The notes below the pieces were generated by a model, which saw only the letters and a program-made list of their open reading frames with translations, had not been told where the DNA came from and did not search any database. From a bacterium (GTDB lineage Bacteria; 4484-113; JAFGCY01), in NCBI GenBank assembly GCA_016932385.1, contig JAFGCY010000081.1, positions 1 to 43,589 on the forward strand: a stretch of DNA of 43,589 bases. The letters run 5' to 3'. Shown in pieces: positions 32,102-39,320 of this stretch (positions are counted from its first letter, which is position 1; every line of letters starts with the position of its first letter). A program made the translations under genes and the position numbers.

Positions 32102-32107
32102 ATAGTA
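32102..32107 (-). promoter_or_regulatory. -10 element before the protease gene, leaderless type
   Basis: TACTAT on the minus strand ends 7 nt before GTG 32094, matching the arrangement of four plus-strand genes in the window. Confidence 0.35.
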
Positions 32108-32161
32108 ACGCGCCGCCGGCCGGGCGTGTTCACAGCGCCAGCAACCGGCTTCCACCAGGCG

Positions 32162-34981
32162 CTAGCTGATCCAGGTTCCCTTCTTCAGGGCCGGATACAG
32201 CTCGCCGTCGAGGTCGACCAGATAAACCACGCACCCACTCGAATAGAAATTAAGCAGGATCGCGAATTTAAAACCGGCCTCGGACGCCAGGATCTCATCA
32301 CGGCAATCGAGAAACGCATACTCCCAGGACGTGGAGTCCCCACCCGCTCGCAGGCTGTCCAAGTCAAGGACGGTGACGTCTGTCGCCGTGCCGGAATCAC
32401 CATTCAGCAGGTCCTCGTATCGCGCCAGTTTCTCGGTGGAGGCAATGCTGATGCCAAATGAATACGGTGTTTCGCTGTACGCCACATCATCCGCGCCAGC
32501 AATAATCAGGCATTCGGCGGACCAGGGGTGTGCAGGGCTCTTCCGGTCATCCCGATCTGACTGGTTGATATAGCTGACCACACGGGCGATCCCGCGTTCC
32601 ACGCGCCCCATCCGTGAGGCGTCGACGCCGGGTTGCGGGTCGTCGAAGTCACCGATCCCGTCGCCGTCGCTGTCCGGGTTGTGCGGATCGATCATGAGCT
32701 GCTGTTCCAGGATGTCCGTCAGTCCGTCGGCATCGCTGTCGCGCCGCAATTCACCGAGGCTGAGCGTGGACGTTCCATAGGTGGCGCCGGTCAGCATGCG
32801 CTGGGGAGGAACATCCTCCCAGTGTTGGACCTCCGAGAACTCCGGCGTGTGATGCGTGATCCGCACTTCGTCACCCGCGACCTCCAGGACCAGCGGACCG
32901 ATCGGCCCGTCCAGCCCCGAATGCCCGCCCGGCGGATGGAAATTCATGAAATGGTCGCGCAGGCCAGTCGCCAGCACTTCCTCAAAGCCGCCGTCGCCAT
33001 CGGCATCGACCGCCAGGTAGACCTCGCGGGTGCTGATCAGGGCTGGATACTCATACATGGGAACGTAAGCGCGATAGTGCGCGCCTGAACCGTCTTCCGC
33101 CTCACACCAGGCGGCCATTGCCGACTCGGACTTGGGATCGGTGAAATGATACGGCGGCTGAAGCGGTTCGCGGCGCCGGCGGTCAATGTCGGCATAGACT
33201 CCGTCCAGATACTCGCGCGCCTGCTCTCCGCCGCAGACAGCCAGCAGCCCGGTCAGCTCCCGGCGATACCAGGCTAGGTACTCATCATTCAGCCAGCGGA
33301 TGACCTGCGGCGCGTAGGACGGATCGACCACCTCGTAAAGCTGCTCGATCACCGGTTCGGCGTCCAGGTCGTGATTCGGTGAGGTCCATCCGTGATAGAC
33401 GCCGGCGGCCAGCAGCGCGTCCAGTTGCGCTGGCGAAAGGTCGGCGATCCGCTTGCACAACTCGTTGAACGGCTCGGCGCCGGCCGCGATCAGCTCGGTC
33501 ATCAGCGCGTCGTCGGCCAGCGGATCGGCCGCGGCCAGGAAGCGCTGATCGACGTCGGTCGTTTTCTCGGGAAAGGCCAGCCGATCGGGCCGGCCCGGCA
33601 CCGGTAAGCCCGCGTCGTCGAGATCGATCCCCAGTATCTGCAGATTGGTGTTGTACATCGGATCAACATTCGCGCCGAAGGTCCGGAAGTCGAGTACTAA
33701 TCGACCATCCAGGCACACGCAATTCTCAATTCTGATTCGTTCGATCTGCGGAAAAGCACTGATCTCGCCGGTGTCCATGCTGATGCCCAAGATCCTATGT
33801 GAGCAATCGGGACTTGCGAAGTACTGCTCCAGGTAGACGGTACTGGCGCCAATCTCGTAATCTTGGAAAACCTGTGGTTCACTGATCAATACATCCGTGT
33901 CCAGTTCAAGCGCGCCGCTGGCCGGATCAAACAACCGTAAGCGGCCGTAATCGTGGTTGGAATCGTGGTCTTCAGGCCAGAATTCATTGAAGACAGCCAA
34001 CCTCCTATTGGCATACTTGGCTGAATACGAAAACGAGTGGCAGGAGTTCACCAGGTCCTGCCGCCAGATCAACCGTCCGCTGGAGTGGTCATACAAGCAC
34101 AATACCGCGCCGGTTTCGCCGGTCTTGCCCAAAAACGGGCCGTTGCCCGCATGTGAGGCTCGCTGCCGCGCTGCTTTCTCCGTTTCCGATTCGAGCAGCT
34201 CATACGTGTTGTAACCCTCGACGGTCAGCAATCCCCACTCGGTGATGAAAGCCTGAGCGGCAAACGCGGGTTGCACGGCGGAATAGCTTTGCATCGATCC
34301 GTCCGGCCGGCAGACCACGAATCCCTGCTCGGTTCGTACCGGCAGGCCCAGCGCCGGGTCTAAGTCGTTTTGGCCTAAACCGGTCAACCGGCCCGTTTCG
34401 AACCGGCGAACCTCCGCGCCCGAGCGCAGGTCGTAGACAATGACATCGATCAGATCGTATTCGTAATTCGAATCGCCCCAAAAACGGATCGTCGACATCC
34501 ACAGCTCGTTACCGAACAATGCCAGCGGGCGCAATGACGGCAGCTTGCGGACCGATGCGCCGTTCGCGGCATCCAGCACTTCGATCCCGTGTCTCTTGCC
34601 CAGCACCAGCCAGGTGGAGTTCAGCAGCAGCGTATCGATGTGATCCCATTCGCGGTCGACATACCAGAGCTCCTGCCCGGTCTGGCAATCGAGCGCACAC
34701 AAGCCCCGGTAAAGCTGGTAGACGACCATTTCCTCATTGGCCGCGAATTCACCGATCCAGTCGTAGTTGGTGACAAAGCGTTGCCAGCCGGCGTAATCCG
34801 GCAGGCGAATCTCGCTGAGCGGCGCGCACTTGTCCTCGGTTGTCGCCCCCCAGGTCCCCTTCGCGGGCACGATGCTGCTTCGCTCAGGCGCCACCTGTAC
34901 ATCGCCCTCGTCGGCAACCGCCGCGCCGTTGAAGGTGATGGCCAGCAGAAGTCCCAGTCCCAGGATCGTCCAGATCCGCAT
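32162..34981 (-). CDS. Large exported propeller protein with TSP3-type calcium repeats, 939 aa
   Basis: ATG 34981 is preceded by GGGGAG, and the signal peptide is MRIWTILGLGLLLAITFNGAAVADE. Residues about 55-470 form an irregular PQQ-like propeller (YRGLCALDCQTGQELWYVDREW, VLDAANGASVRKL, CLYDHSSGRLIWRQDL, RLRLFDPASGALEL). Residues about 480-640 are helical. Residues about 750-790 hold two thrombospondin-3-type calcium motifs: DSDADGLTDILEQQL and DSDGDGIGDFDD. The last 150 residues have an alpha-beta pattern with five Cys. It is probably periplasmic or on the surface. It runs in the same direction as the protease gene 67 nt downstream, so the two may be cotranscribed. Confidence 0.82.
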   Translation of the reverse strand: MRIWTILGLGLLLAITFNGAAVADEGDVQVAPERSSIVPAKGTWGATTEDKCAPLSEIRLPDYAGWQRFVTNYDWIGEFAANEEMVVYQLYRGLCALDCQTGQELWYVDREWDHIDTLLLNSTWLVLGKRHGIEVLDAANGASVRKLPSLRPLALFGNELWMSTIRFWGDSNYEYDLIDVIVYDLRSGAEVRRFETGRLTGLGQNDLDPALGLPVRTEQGFVVCRPDGSMQSYSAVQPAFAAQAFITEWGLLTVEGYNTYELLESETEKAARQRASHAGNGPFLGKTGETGAVLCLYDHSSGRLIWRQDLVNSCHSFSYSAKYANRRLAVFNEFWPEDHDSNHDYGRLRLFDPASGALELDTDVLISEPQVFQDYEIGASTVYLEQYFASPDCSHRILGISMDTGEISAFPQIERIRIENCVCLDGRLVLDFRTFGANVDPMYNTNLQILGIDLDDAGLPVPGRPDRLAFPEKTTDVDQRFLAAADPLADDALMTELIAAGAEPFNELCKRIADLSPAQLDALLAAGVYHGWTSPNHDLDAEPVIEQLYEVVDPSYAPQVIRWLNDEYLAWYRRELTGLLAVCGGEQAREYLDGVYADIDRRRREPLQPPYHFTDPKSESAMAAWCEAEDGSGAHYRAYVPMYEYPALISTREVYLAVDADGDGGFEEVLATGLRDHFMNFHPPGGHSGLDGPIGPLVLEVAGDEVRITHHTPEFSEVQHWEDVPPQRMLTGATYGTSTLSLGELRRDSDADGLTDILEQQLMIDPHNPDSDGDGIGDFDDPQPGVDASRMGRVERGIARVVSYINQSDRDDRKSPAHPWSAECLIIAGADDVAYSETPYSFGISIASTEKLARYEDLLNGDSGTATDVTVLDLDSLRAGGDSTSWEYAFLDCRDEILASEAGFKFAILLNFYSSGCVVYLVDLDGELYPALKKGTWIS

Positions 34982-35052
34982 GTCGCACTCCCCGGTCAGT
35001 CTTCGCCATCAGCATAGCATTCCGCTGAATCATCGCGGAATCCACCGTTTCG

Positions 35053-35260
35053 TTGCGGCAATCCGCCGCCAGCGGGTATAGTGACAACGTCATGCGGCGA
35101 ATCAGCAAGCAACCTGGGCTTCGAAATCGGCGGGTGCCCGGCCCCGTGGGCTAGCGCGCACCCCTCCCACCGCCGCGGCACCAAAATCCCCCCTGTTCTT
35201 CCGGCGCATTCGCGCGCGCGGCTGCCGGTCTTTGCTAACATCATTCGTTTCGAGGGAACT
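35053..35260 (+). promoter_or_regulatory. asnS promoter(s) and long leader with a 20-codon ORF
   Basis: TTGCGG (35053-35058), 18 nt and TATAGT (35077-35082) match the promoter at 2828-2857. A 20-codon ORF (ATG 35092, stop 35152-35154) starts 9 nt after the -10. A second -10-like TGC-TAACAT is at 35236-35241, 19 nt before ATG 35261. No T-box consensus is seen, and the ORF has only one Asn codon, so attenuation is not supported. Confidence 0.4.
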
Positions 35261-36784
35261 ATGAGCGAGATACAACACGTAAGAATCAAGGACATCACAT
35301 CCGCCCACGCAGGCCAGTCGGTCGAGATCCGCGGCTGGCTCAGGAACAAGCCCGGTGGCAAGGGGCGCTACTTCCTCTGGCTGCGCGATGGCTCGGGTGA
35401 GATCCAGGCCGTCGCCGAGCAGGACGAGCTGCCGGCGTCCGTCTGGGCGGACTGCGAGCGGATCGGCCTGGAGTCGAGCATCGTCGTCACCGGCACCGTG
35501 CGCCAGCATCCGAAGAACGCGGATGAATTCGAGCTGCAGCTTACGGACATCCGCGTGCTCCAGGATGTCGCCGACTACCCGATCGGCAAGAAGGCCCACG
35601 GCGTCGAGTTCCTGATGAAAAACCGCCACCTCTGGCTGCGCGGCACCAGGCAGAGCGCGATCCTGCGGATCAGAAGCGAGGTGCAGAAGGCCTTCGCCGA
35701 CTTTTTCTACGACCGCGGTTTCTACCGCGTCGACACGCCGGTCTTCACGCCCAACGCCTGCGAGGGCACTACGACGCTGTTTGAAGTCGACTACCACGGC
35801 GACACGGTCTACCTGACGCAGTCCGGCCAGCTCTACAACGAGGCCGACATCGGCGCGCTGGGGCAGGTCTACTGCTTCGGCCCGACCTTCCGCGCCGAGA
35901 AGTCCAAGACACGCCGCCACCTGCTGGAATTCTGGATGCTGGAGATGGAGGCGGCCTATTACGACCATTTCGACAATATGCGCTGCCAGGAGGAGATGCT
36001 GGCCTTCACCGTCCGGCGCATTCTCGACAACTGCCGGGCGGACCTTAAGCTCCTCGACCGCGACCCGGCCAAGCTGGAACCGGCGCTGGAGACGCCCTAT
36101 CCGCGCATCCGGTACGGCGATACGATCGAGATTATCAACGACTGGCGGATCATGAAGCTGGCGGAGTCCCGCCAGGTCAGCCCGGAGCAAGGCCGCGAAA
36201 TGCTGTTCAGCGGGAAGAGCGTCAACATCCGCGACGAGAGCTTTGAGGATGCGAACGAGCAGAAGCAGCGCATCAGCGCGTTTCGCTGGGGCGACGACTA
36301 CGGTGCGCCGGATGAGTTGCGCATCAGCGACAGGTTCGACCGCCCCTGTTTCGTGACGAACTTTCCGGTCGAGATCAAGGGCTTCTACTTCAAGGATGAG
36401 CTGAACGAGGACGGCACGGAGCGGATCGACCCGGTGTTCACGAAGCTCCAGGCCAATGAGCCGGGATTGATCGTGCCCGGCTCGACCGGCCATACCGTGC
36501 TGGGCAGTGACTGCCTCGGCTCCGAGGGCGCCGGAGAGTTGATCGGCGGCAGCCAGCGCGAGGACGACCTGGCAAGGCTGGAGGCGAAGATCGCGCACCA
36601 CAAGCTGCCGCCGGAGTTTTTGGAGTGGTACGTCGACCTGCGCCGCTACGGCAACGTGCCGCACAGCGGCTTCGGCATCGGGCTGGAGCGCACCGTGGCC
36701 TGGCTGGCCGGCGGGTCGGACAACCCGCTCCATTTGCGTGAGACGATCGCCTTCCCGCGCATGCTGCACCAGTACGAGCCGTAG
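35261..36784 (+). CDS. asnS: Asparaginyl-tRNA synthetase, 507 aa
   Basis: This class IIb synthetase charges tRNA-Asn. ATG 35261 has GAGGGA upstream; the longer frame to 35081 is leader. The N-terminal OB-fold anticodon domain is about 18-105 (VEIRGWLRNKPGGKGRYFLWLRDGSG). Motif 1 lies around 140-165, motif 2 is FGPTFRAEKSKTRRHLLEFWMLEME (206-230), and motif 3 is GFGIGLERTVAW (470-481). The QSGQLYNE loop (187-194) and motif 2 match AsnRS better than AspRS. It is about 40 residues longer than E. coli AsnRS (466). Extra sequence lies at about 293-340 (acidic, before FRWGDDYGAP) and 383-425 (before GELIGGSQRE). All catalytic landmarks are intact, so the extras are probably surface loops. Confidence 0.95.
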   Translation: MSEIQHVRIKDITSAHAGQSVEIRGWLRNKPGGKGRYFLWLRDGSGEIQAVAEQDELPASVWADCERIGLESSIVVTGTVRQHPKNADEFELQLTDIRVLQDVADYPIGKKAHGVEFLMKNRHLWLRGTRQSAILRIRSEVQKAFADFFYDRGFYRVDTPVFTPNACEGTTTLFEVDYHGDTVYLTQSGQLYNEADIGALGQVYCFGPTFRAEKSKTRRHLLEFWMLEMEAAYYDHFDNMRCQEEMLAFTVRRILDNCRADLKLLDRDPAKLEPALETPYPRIRYGDTIEIINDWRIMKLAESRQVSPEQGREMLFSGKSVNIRDESFEDANEQKQRISAFRWGDDYGAPDELRISDRFDRPCFVTNFPVEIKGFYFKDELNEDGTERIDPVFTKLQANEPGLIVPGSTGHTVLGSDCLGSEGAGELIGGSQREDDLARLEAKIAHHKLPPEFLEWYVDLRRYGNVPHSGFGIGLERTVAWLAGGSDNPLHLRETIAFPRMLHQYEP

Positions 36785-36789
36785 CTTGC

Positions 36790-36816
36790 AGGGGCCGGTC
36801 TTAAACCGGCCCCTAC
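36790..36816. repeat. GTAG-headed palindrome (minus orientation)
   Basis: AGGGGCCGGT and ACCGGCCCCT (10-bp perfect arms) around CTTAA, followed by CTAC: a REP-like unit read GTAG-GGGCCGGT on the minus strand. Confidence 0.65.
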
Positions 36817-36857
36817 GATCCACTTTCACTAGCTGCCAGCTTGTTCTACAATCGCCC

Positions 36858-36879
36858 GTAGCGGCGTCAGCTTGACGCC
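36858..36879. repeat. GTAG-headed REP-like palindrome
   Basis: GTAGC, then GGCGTCA-GCT-TGACGCC with perfect 7-bp arms. The preceding TTGTTCTACAATCGCC (36841-36856) recurs at 37607-37622 directly before another REP pair. A smaller inverted repeat CACCG/CGGTG follows at 36889-36906. Confidence 0.65.
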
Positions 36880-36908
36880 GGATTGAAGCACCGCCTTAAA
36901 CCGGTGAC

Positions 36909-37472
36909 TTGAATTTACTGACCGCGGACGATGTGAAAATAAACATGTGCGCAGAGAAAGACAGCAGGTACAAGCTGAGCGGGGATAACCTGTCTCACTT
37001 GCGCTTCACGGTAACTGATTTCATCCTTGATGAGGACAAAGCGGATTGCCTGCTTCGCGCCAAAGGCGCCGAGATCCATTTCCCGCCATTTCCGTGGGTT
37101 GAAAACCTGGAGATTCATATATTTGGCTGGAAACGCTGCCTGAAAAGCATCTCCCGTTATCAGGTAACCAATTCTGGTTGCCTGACCCAGCTGCTAACCA
37201 GAGCCAAGGCTGTTCCATTACCTGATCTAACCACCGTGGTTGAGGAACATGGCACACTGAGCGGCTGTTGGGTTGATATGGATATTTATATCGGCCTCAT
37301 GCGCGATACAAGTTCTAGATTCGCAATTCGCTACGGAGTCGCCCTCACCGCGGAATACCAAGTGAAACATAGTCATTTTGATTTGCACCTGAAGTTCATT
37401 AACGCCAAGTGGCAGGCATTTGCCGATCATACTGATATCGAAGAAGAGAATCGGTGGGACATGTGGGAATAG
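36909..37472 (+). CDS. Hypothetical protein, 187 aa, composition unlike neighbours
   Basis: I do not recognise this protein. The frame opens at TTG 36909 just after an in-frame TAA; ATG 36945 is an alternative start, and neither has a Shine-Dalgarno site. The product is soluble, with aromatic and Cys residues spread through it (FPPFPWVENLEIHIFGWKRC, GTLSGCWVDMDIYIGLMRD, WQAFADHTDIEEENRWDMWE), and no signal peptide. The alternation of hydrophobic residues suggests beta strands. The DNA has visibly lower GC and more rare codons than the surrounding genes, so it may be acquired. It lies between two repeat-rich spacers. The 187-codon uninterrupted frame with a protein-like composition makes it credible. 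Confidence 0.55.
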   Translation: MNLLTADDVKINMCAEKDSRYKLSGDNLSHLRFTVTDFILDEDKADCLLRAKGAEIHFPPFPWVENLEIHIFGWKRCLKSISRYQVTNSGCLTQLLTRAKAVPLPDLTTVVEEHGTLSGCWVDMDIYIGLMRDTSSRFAIRYGVALTAEYQVKHSHFDLHLKFINAKWQAFADHTDIEEENRWDMWE

Positions 37473-37527
37473 CTAAACCAACCAACGCCCACGCAGACGT
37501 GGATCGCACAACATAAAGGCATCCTTT

Positions 37528-37592
37528 CACTTTCCACTTTCACTTTCCACTTTCACTTTCCACTTTCACTTTCCACTTTCACTTTCCACTTT
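37528..37592. repeat. Five perfect tandem 13-bp repeats
   Basis: CACTTTCCACTTT is repeated five times without a mismatch (37528-37540, 37541-37553, 37554-37566, 37567-37579, 37580-37592), then decays into TACTCGCT. The unit matches the arms of the inverted elements at 27984, 29919 and 39113. Confidence 0.9.
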
Positions 37593-37622
37593 TACTCGCT
37601 CCCGGATTGTTCTACAATCGCC

Positions 37623-37678
37623 GTAACGGCGACCTCCGTGTCGCCGGATTAATCCGGCGCCAGAGACGGCGCCGCTAC
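37623..37678. repeat. REPIN-like pair, copy 1
   Basis: GTAAC-GGCGAC-CTCCGT-GTCGCC is joined through CCGGATTAATCCGG to GGCGCC...GGCGCC-GCTAC, i.e. a GTAA-headed REP facing a GTAG-headed REP on the other strand. Bases 37627-37680 match 42510-42563 at 51 of 54 positions. It lies directly upstream of the gene at 37695. Confidence 0.7.
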
Positions 37679-37694
37679 GATCGCGAGGACACAC

Positions 37695-38468
37695 ATGGCA
37701 GAGAAATGGCAGACGGCGATTACCGAAGTCAAGCCCAACGAGCTGCGGCTCCGCGGGTACCGGATCGACGAGTTGATGGGCGCGAAGAGCCTGGCCGAGG
37801 TGACGTGGCTTTGTTGGATGGGCGAGCTGCCCAAGCCGGAATGGGCACCCCTGATCGAGGCGATGCTGGTCGCCAGCGTCGACCACGGTACTACCCCGCC
37901 CAGCGCGCTTAGTGCGCGCGTCGCCACCGGCACGGGCGCGTCGATCAGCCAGGCCGTCGCCGCCGGCACGCTCTCGATCAACGCCAGCCACGGCGGGGCG
38001 ATCGAGGGCTGCATGCTGGCGCTGGCGCGCGGCGTCAAGCTGATGCATGACGACAACGTCGACGCCGCGGACGCCGCCGAGCGGCTGTTGGCCTATCTCA
38101 AGTCCGAGGGCAAGCGCATGCCGGGCTTCGGCCACCGCGTGCATACCAACGACCCGCGCACGGCGCGATTCCGCGAGCTGGCCCGGCAGGCCGGCGTTTA
38201 TGGCGACTACCTGGGCCTGGCCGACGCGATCGAGCGCCACTTCAAGGAGGCCGGCAAGCCGCTGCCGTTAAACGTCGACGGCGCGGTGGCGGCGGTGCTT
38301 AGCGAACTGGGCGTGCCCCCGCTGATCGGCAACGCGTTCTTCATCCTGCCGCGCGTCGTCGGGATGGTGGCGCACTTCGCCGAGGAGCGCACTAGAGAGA
38401 AGGTGATGCGCCGCATCGGCCAGGAGGACGCCGAGTACGACGGCCCCGGCCCCAGGAGCGTGGAGTAG
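37695..38468 (+). CDS. Short citrate-synthase-superfamily protein, citryl-CoA lyase-like, 257 aa
   Basis: The protein is a single-length citrate synthase fold of the short type found in citryl-CoA lyase and the C-terminal part of ATP-citrate lyase. Key points are LNVDG with the catalytic-type Asp195, PGFGHRV (144-149) with His147, and SINASHGGAIEG with His99. Full citrate synthases run to about 370-430 residues, so 257 aa fits citryl-CoA lyase better. Members cleave citryl-CoA to acetyl-CoA and oxaloacetate, but may run as citrate or related synthases. It starts a cluster with an HD protein, aconitase-family subunits and an isocitrate dehydrogenase-type gene. ATG 37695 follows a 54-bp repeat; no strong Shine-Dalgarno site is seen apart from GAGGA, 7 nt upstream. 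Confidence 0.82.
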   Translation: MAEKWQTAITEVKPNELRLRGYRIDELMGAKSLAEVTWLCWMGELPKPEWAPLIEAMLVASVDHGTTPPSALSARVATGTGASISQAVAAGTLSINASHGGAIEGCMLALARGVKLMHDDNVDAADAAERLLAYLKSEGKRMPGFGHRVHTNDPRTARFRELARQAGVYGDYLGLADAIERHFKEAGKPLPLNVDGAVAAVLSELGVPPLIGNAFFILPRVVGMVAHFAEERTREKVMRRIGQEDAEYDGPGPRSVE

Positions 38469-38548
38469 CATTTCCGAAGTTCCCCCGAGGTCTTTACAAC
38501 AGCTCAGCAAGCCCGATAATTACCTGCGTATCGACTTGAGGTGATGAA

Positions 38549-39112
38549 GTGAACCTGACACGCGAACAGATCGAAGAGCAACTGCTGGAGCTGATCCCGG
38601 AGCTTACGCAGTTCCACGACGAGGACATCCAGGAGCGGGTGGTCGCGACCTGGGTCGACGCCTGCGACATGGCGAACCTGCCGCCCGACGACCTGGCCGA
38701 GATGCCGTTCACGCTATTGCTGGCGGAGTGCCCGGTCAGCTTTTTGCAGCACACGCGCGGGGTGACGCAGACGGCCGTCGCGATGGCCGACGCGCTCAAG
38801 AAGGCCTACCCCGAGGACCCGCGGATGCACGCCGACCACGACACGCTGTTGGCTGGCGCGCTGTTGCACGACGTGGGCAAGGTGCTGGAGATCGGGCGCG
38901 CCGAGACCAACGGCGGCTGGATCAAGACGATGAACGGCAAGATGCTGCGCCATCCGATCAGCGGCACCAACCTGGCCTTCGCGCGCGGGATCAACGACCG
39001 CATCCTGCACGCGATCGCCTGCCACTCCAAGGAAGGCGACGGCTATCGCAAGACGCTGGAAGCACACCTGATCCACCACGCGGACTTCGCCAATTTCGAG
39101 CCGTTGCATTAA
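38549..39112 (+). CDS. HD-domain metal-dependent phosphohydrolase, 187 aa
   Basis: GTG 38549 has GAGG 7 nt upstream. The HD-superfamily signature is H68 (LQHTRGV), H107-D108 (GALLHDVGKVLE), H135 (RHPISGT), H159 (ACHSKEGDG) and D179 (HHADFAN), a set of two-metal ligands. These enzymes cleave phosphoester bonds, often in nucleotides or second messengers; the substrate here is unknown. The protein is soluble and cytoplasmic. It sits 80 nt after the citryl-lyase-like gene and before the aconitase pair, so it may be cotranscribed with the first, but a repeat-rich spacer (39113-39320) separates it from the aconitase genes. A metabolic link is not evident. Confidence 0.85.
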   Translation: MNLTREQIEEQLLELIPELTQFHDEDIQERVVATWVDACDMANLPPDDLAEMPFTLLLAECPVSFLQHTRGVTQTAVAMADALKKAYPEDPRMHADHDTLLAGALLHDVGKVLEIGRAETNGGWIKTMNGKMLRHPISGTNLAFARGINDRILHAIACHSKEGDGYRKTLEAHLIHHADFANFEPLH

Positions 39113-39206
39113 TTAGTTGAAAGTAGAAAGTGAAAGTGGAAAGTGGGAATGTCGAATCGCTGGAAATCGAGACCTTTCAACTTTAACTTTCCACTTTTAC
39201 TTGCTG
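39113..39206. repeat. Intergenic inverted element, AAAGTGAAAGTG type
   Basis: A left arm (GTTGAAAGTAGAAAGTGAAAGTGG) and a right arm (CTTTCAACTTTAACTTTCCACTTT) frame about 35 nt. The arms are roughly reverse complements. The same type is found at 27984 and 29919 and as a tandem array at 37528. Confidence 0.55.
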
Positions 39207-39252
39207 TCAGCGCCGTGCCACCTTTGAAAAACATCTGGGCGAAGATGAAAAC

Positions 39253-39284
39253 GGGCGACGTCCCGCCTTGCGGGATCGCCCCTA
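39253..39284. repeat. REP-like palindrome, ATAG head (minus orientation)
   Basis: GGGCGA-CG-TCCCGC-CTT-GCGGGA-TCGCCC-CTAT forms a 12-bp stem with a 2-nt bulge. Read on the minus strand it begins ATAGGGGCGA, a one-base variant of the GTAGGGGCGA head in the aconitase insert. Confidence 0.55.
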
Positions 39285-39320
39285 TTAAAACTTGAACTTA
39301 CATCTTTAACCGAGTTGAAC

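Noticed and set aside
35090..35260. T-box or leader-peptide attenuator ahead of asnS
   Set aside because: No T-box consensus or antiterminator is seen, and the 20-codon ORF has just one Asn codon.
35102..36829. 575-codon minus-strand frame
   Set aside because: It is antisense to asnS, which has all class II motifs.
37528..37592. CRISPR array
   Set aside because: The 13-bp units are directly adjacent with no spacers.
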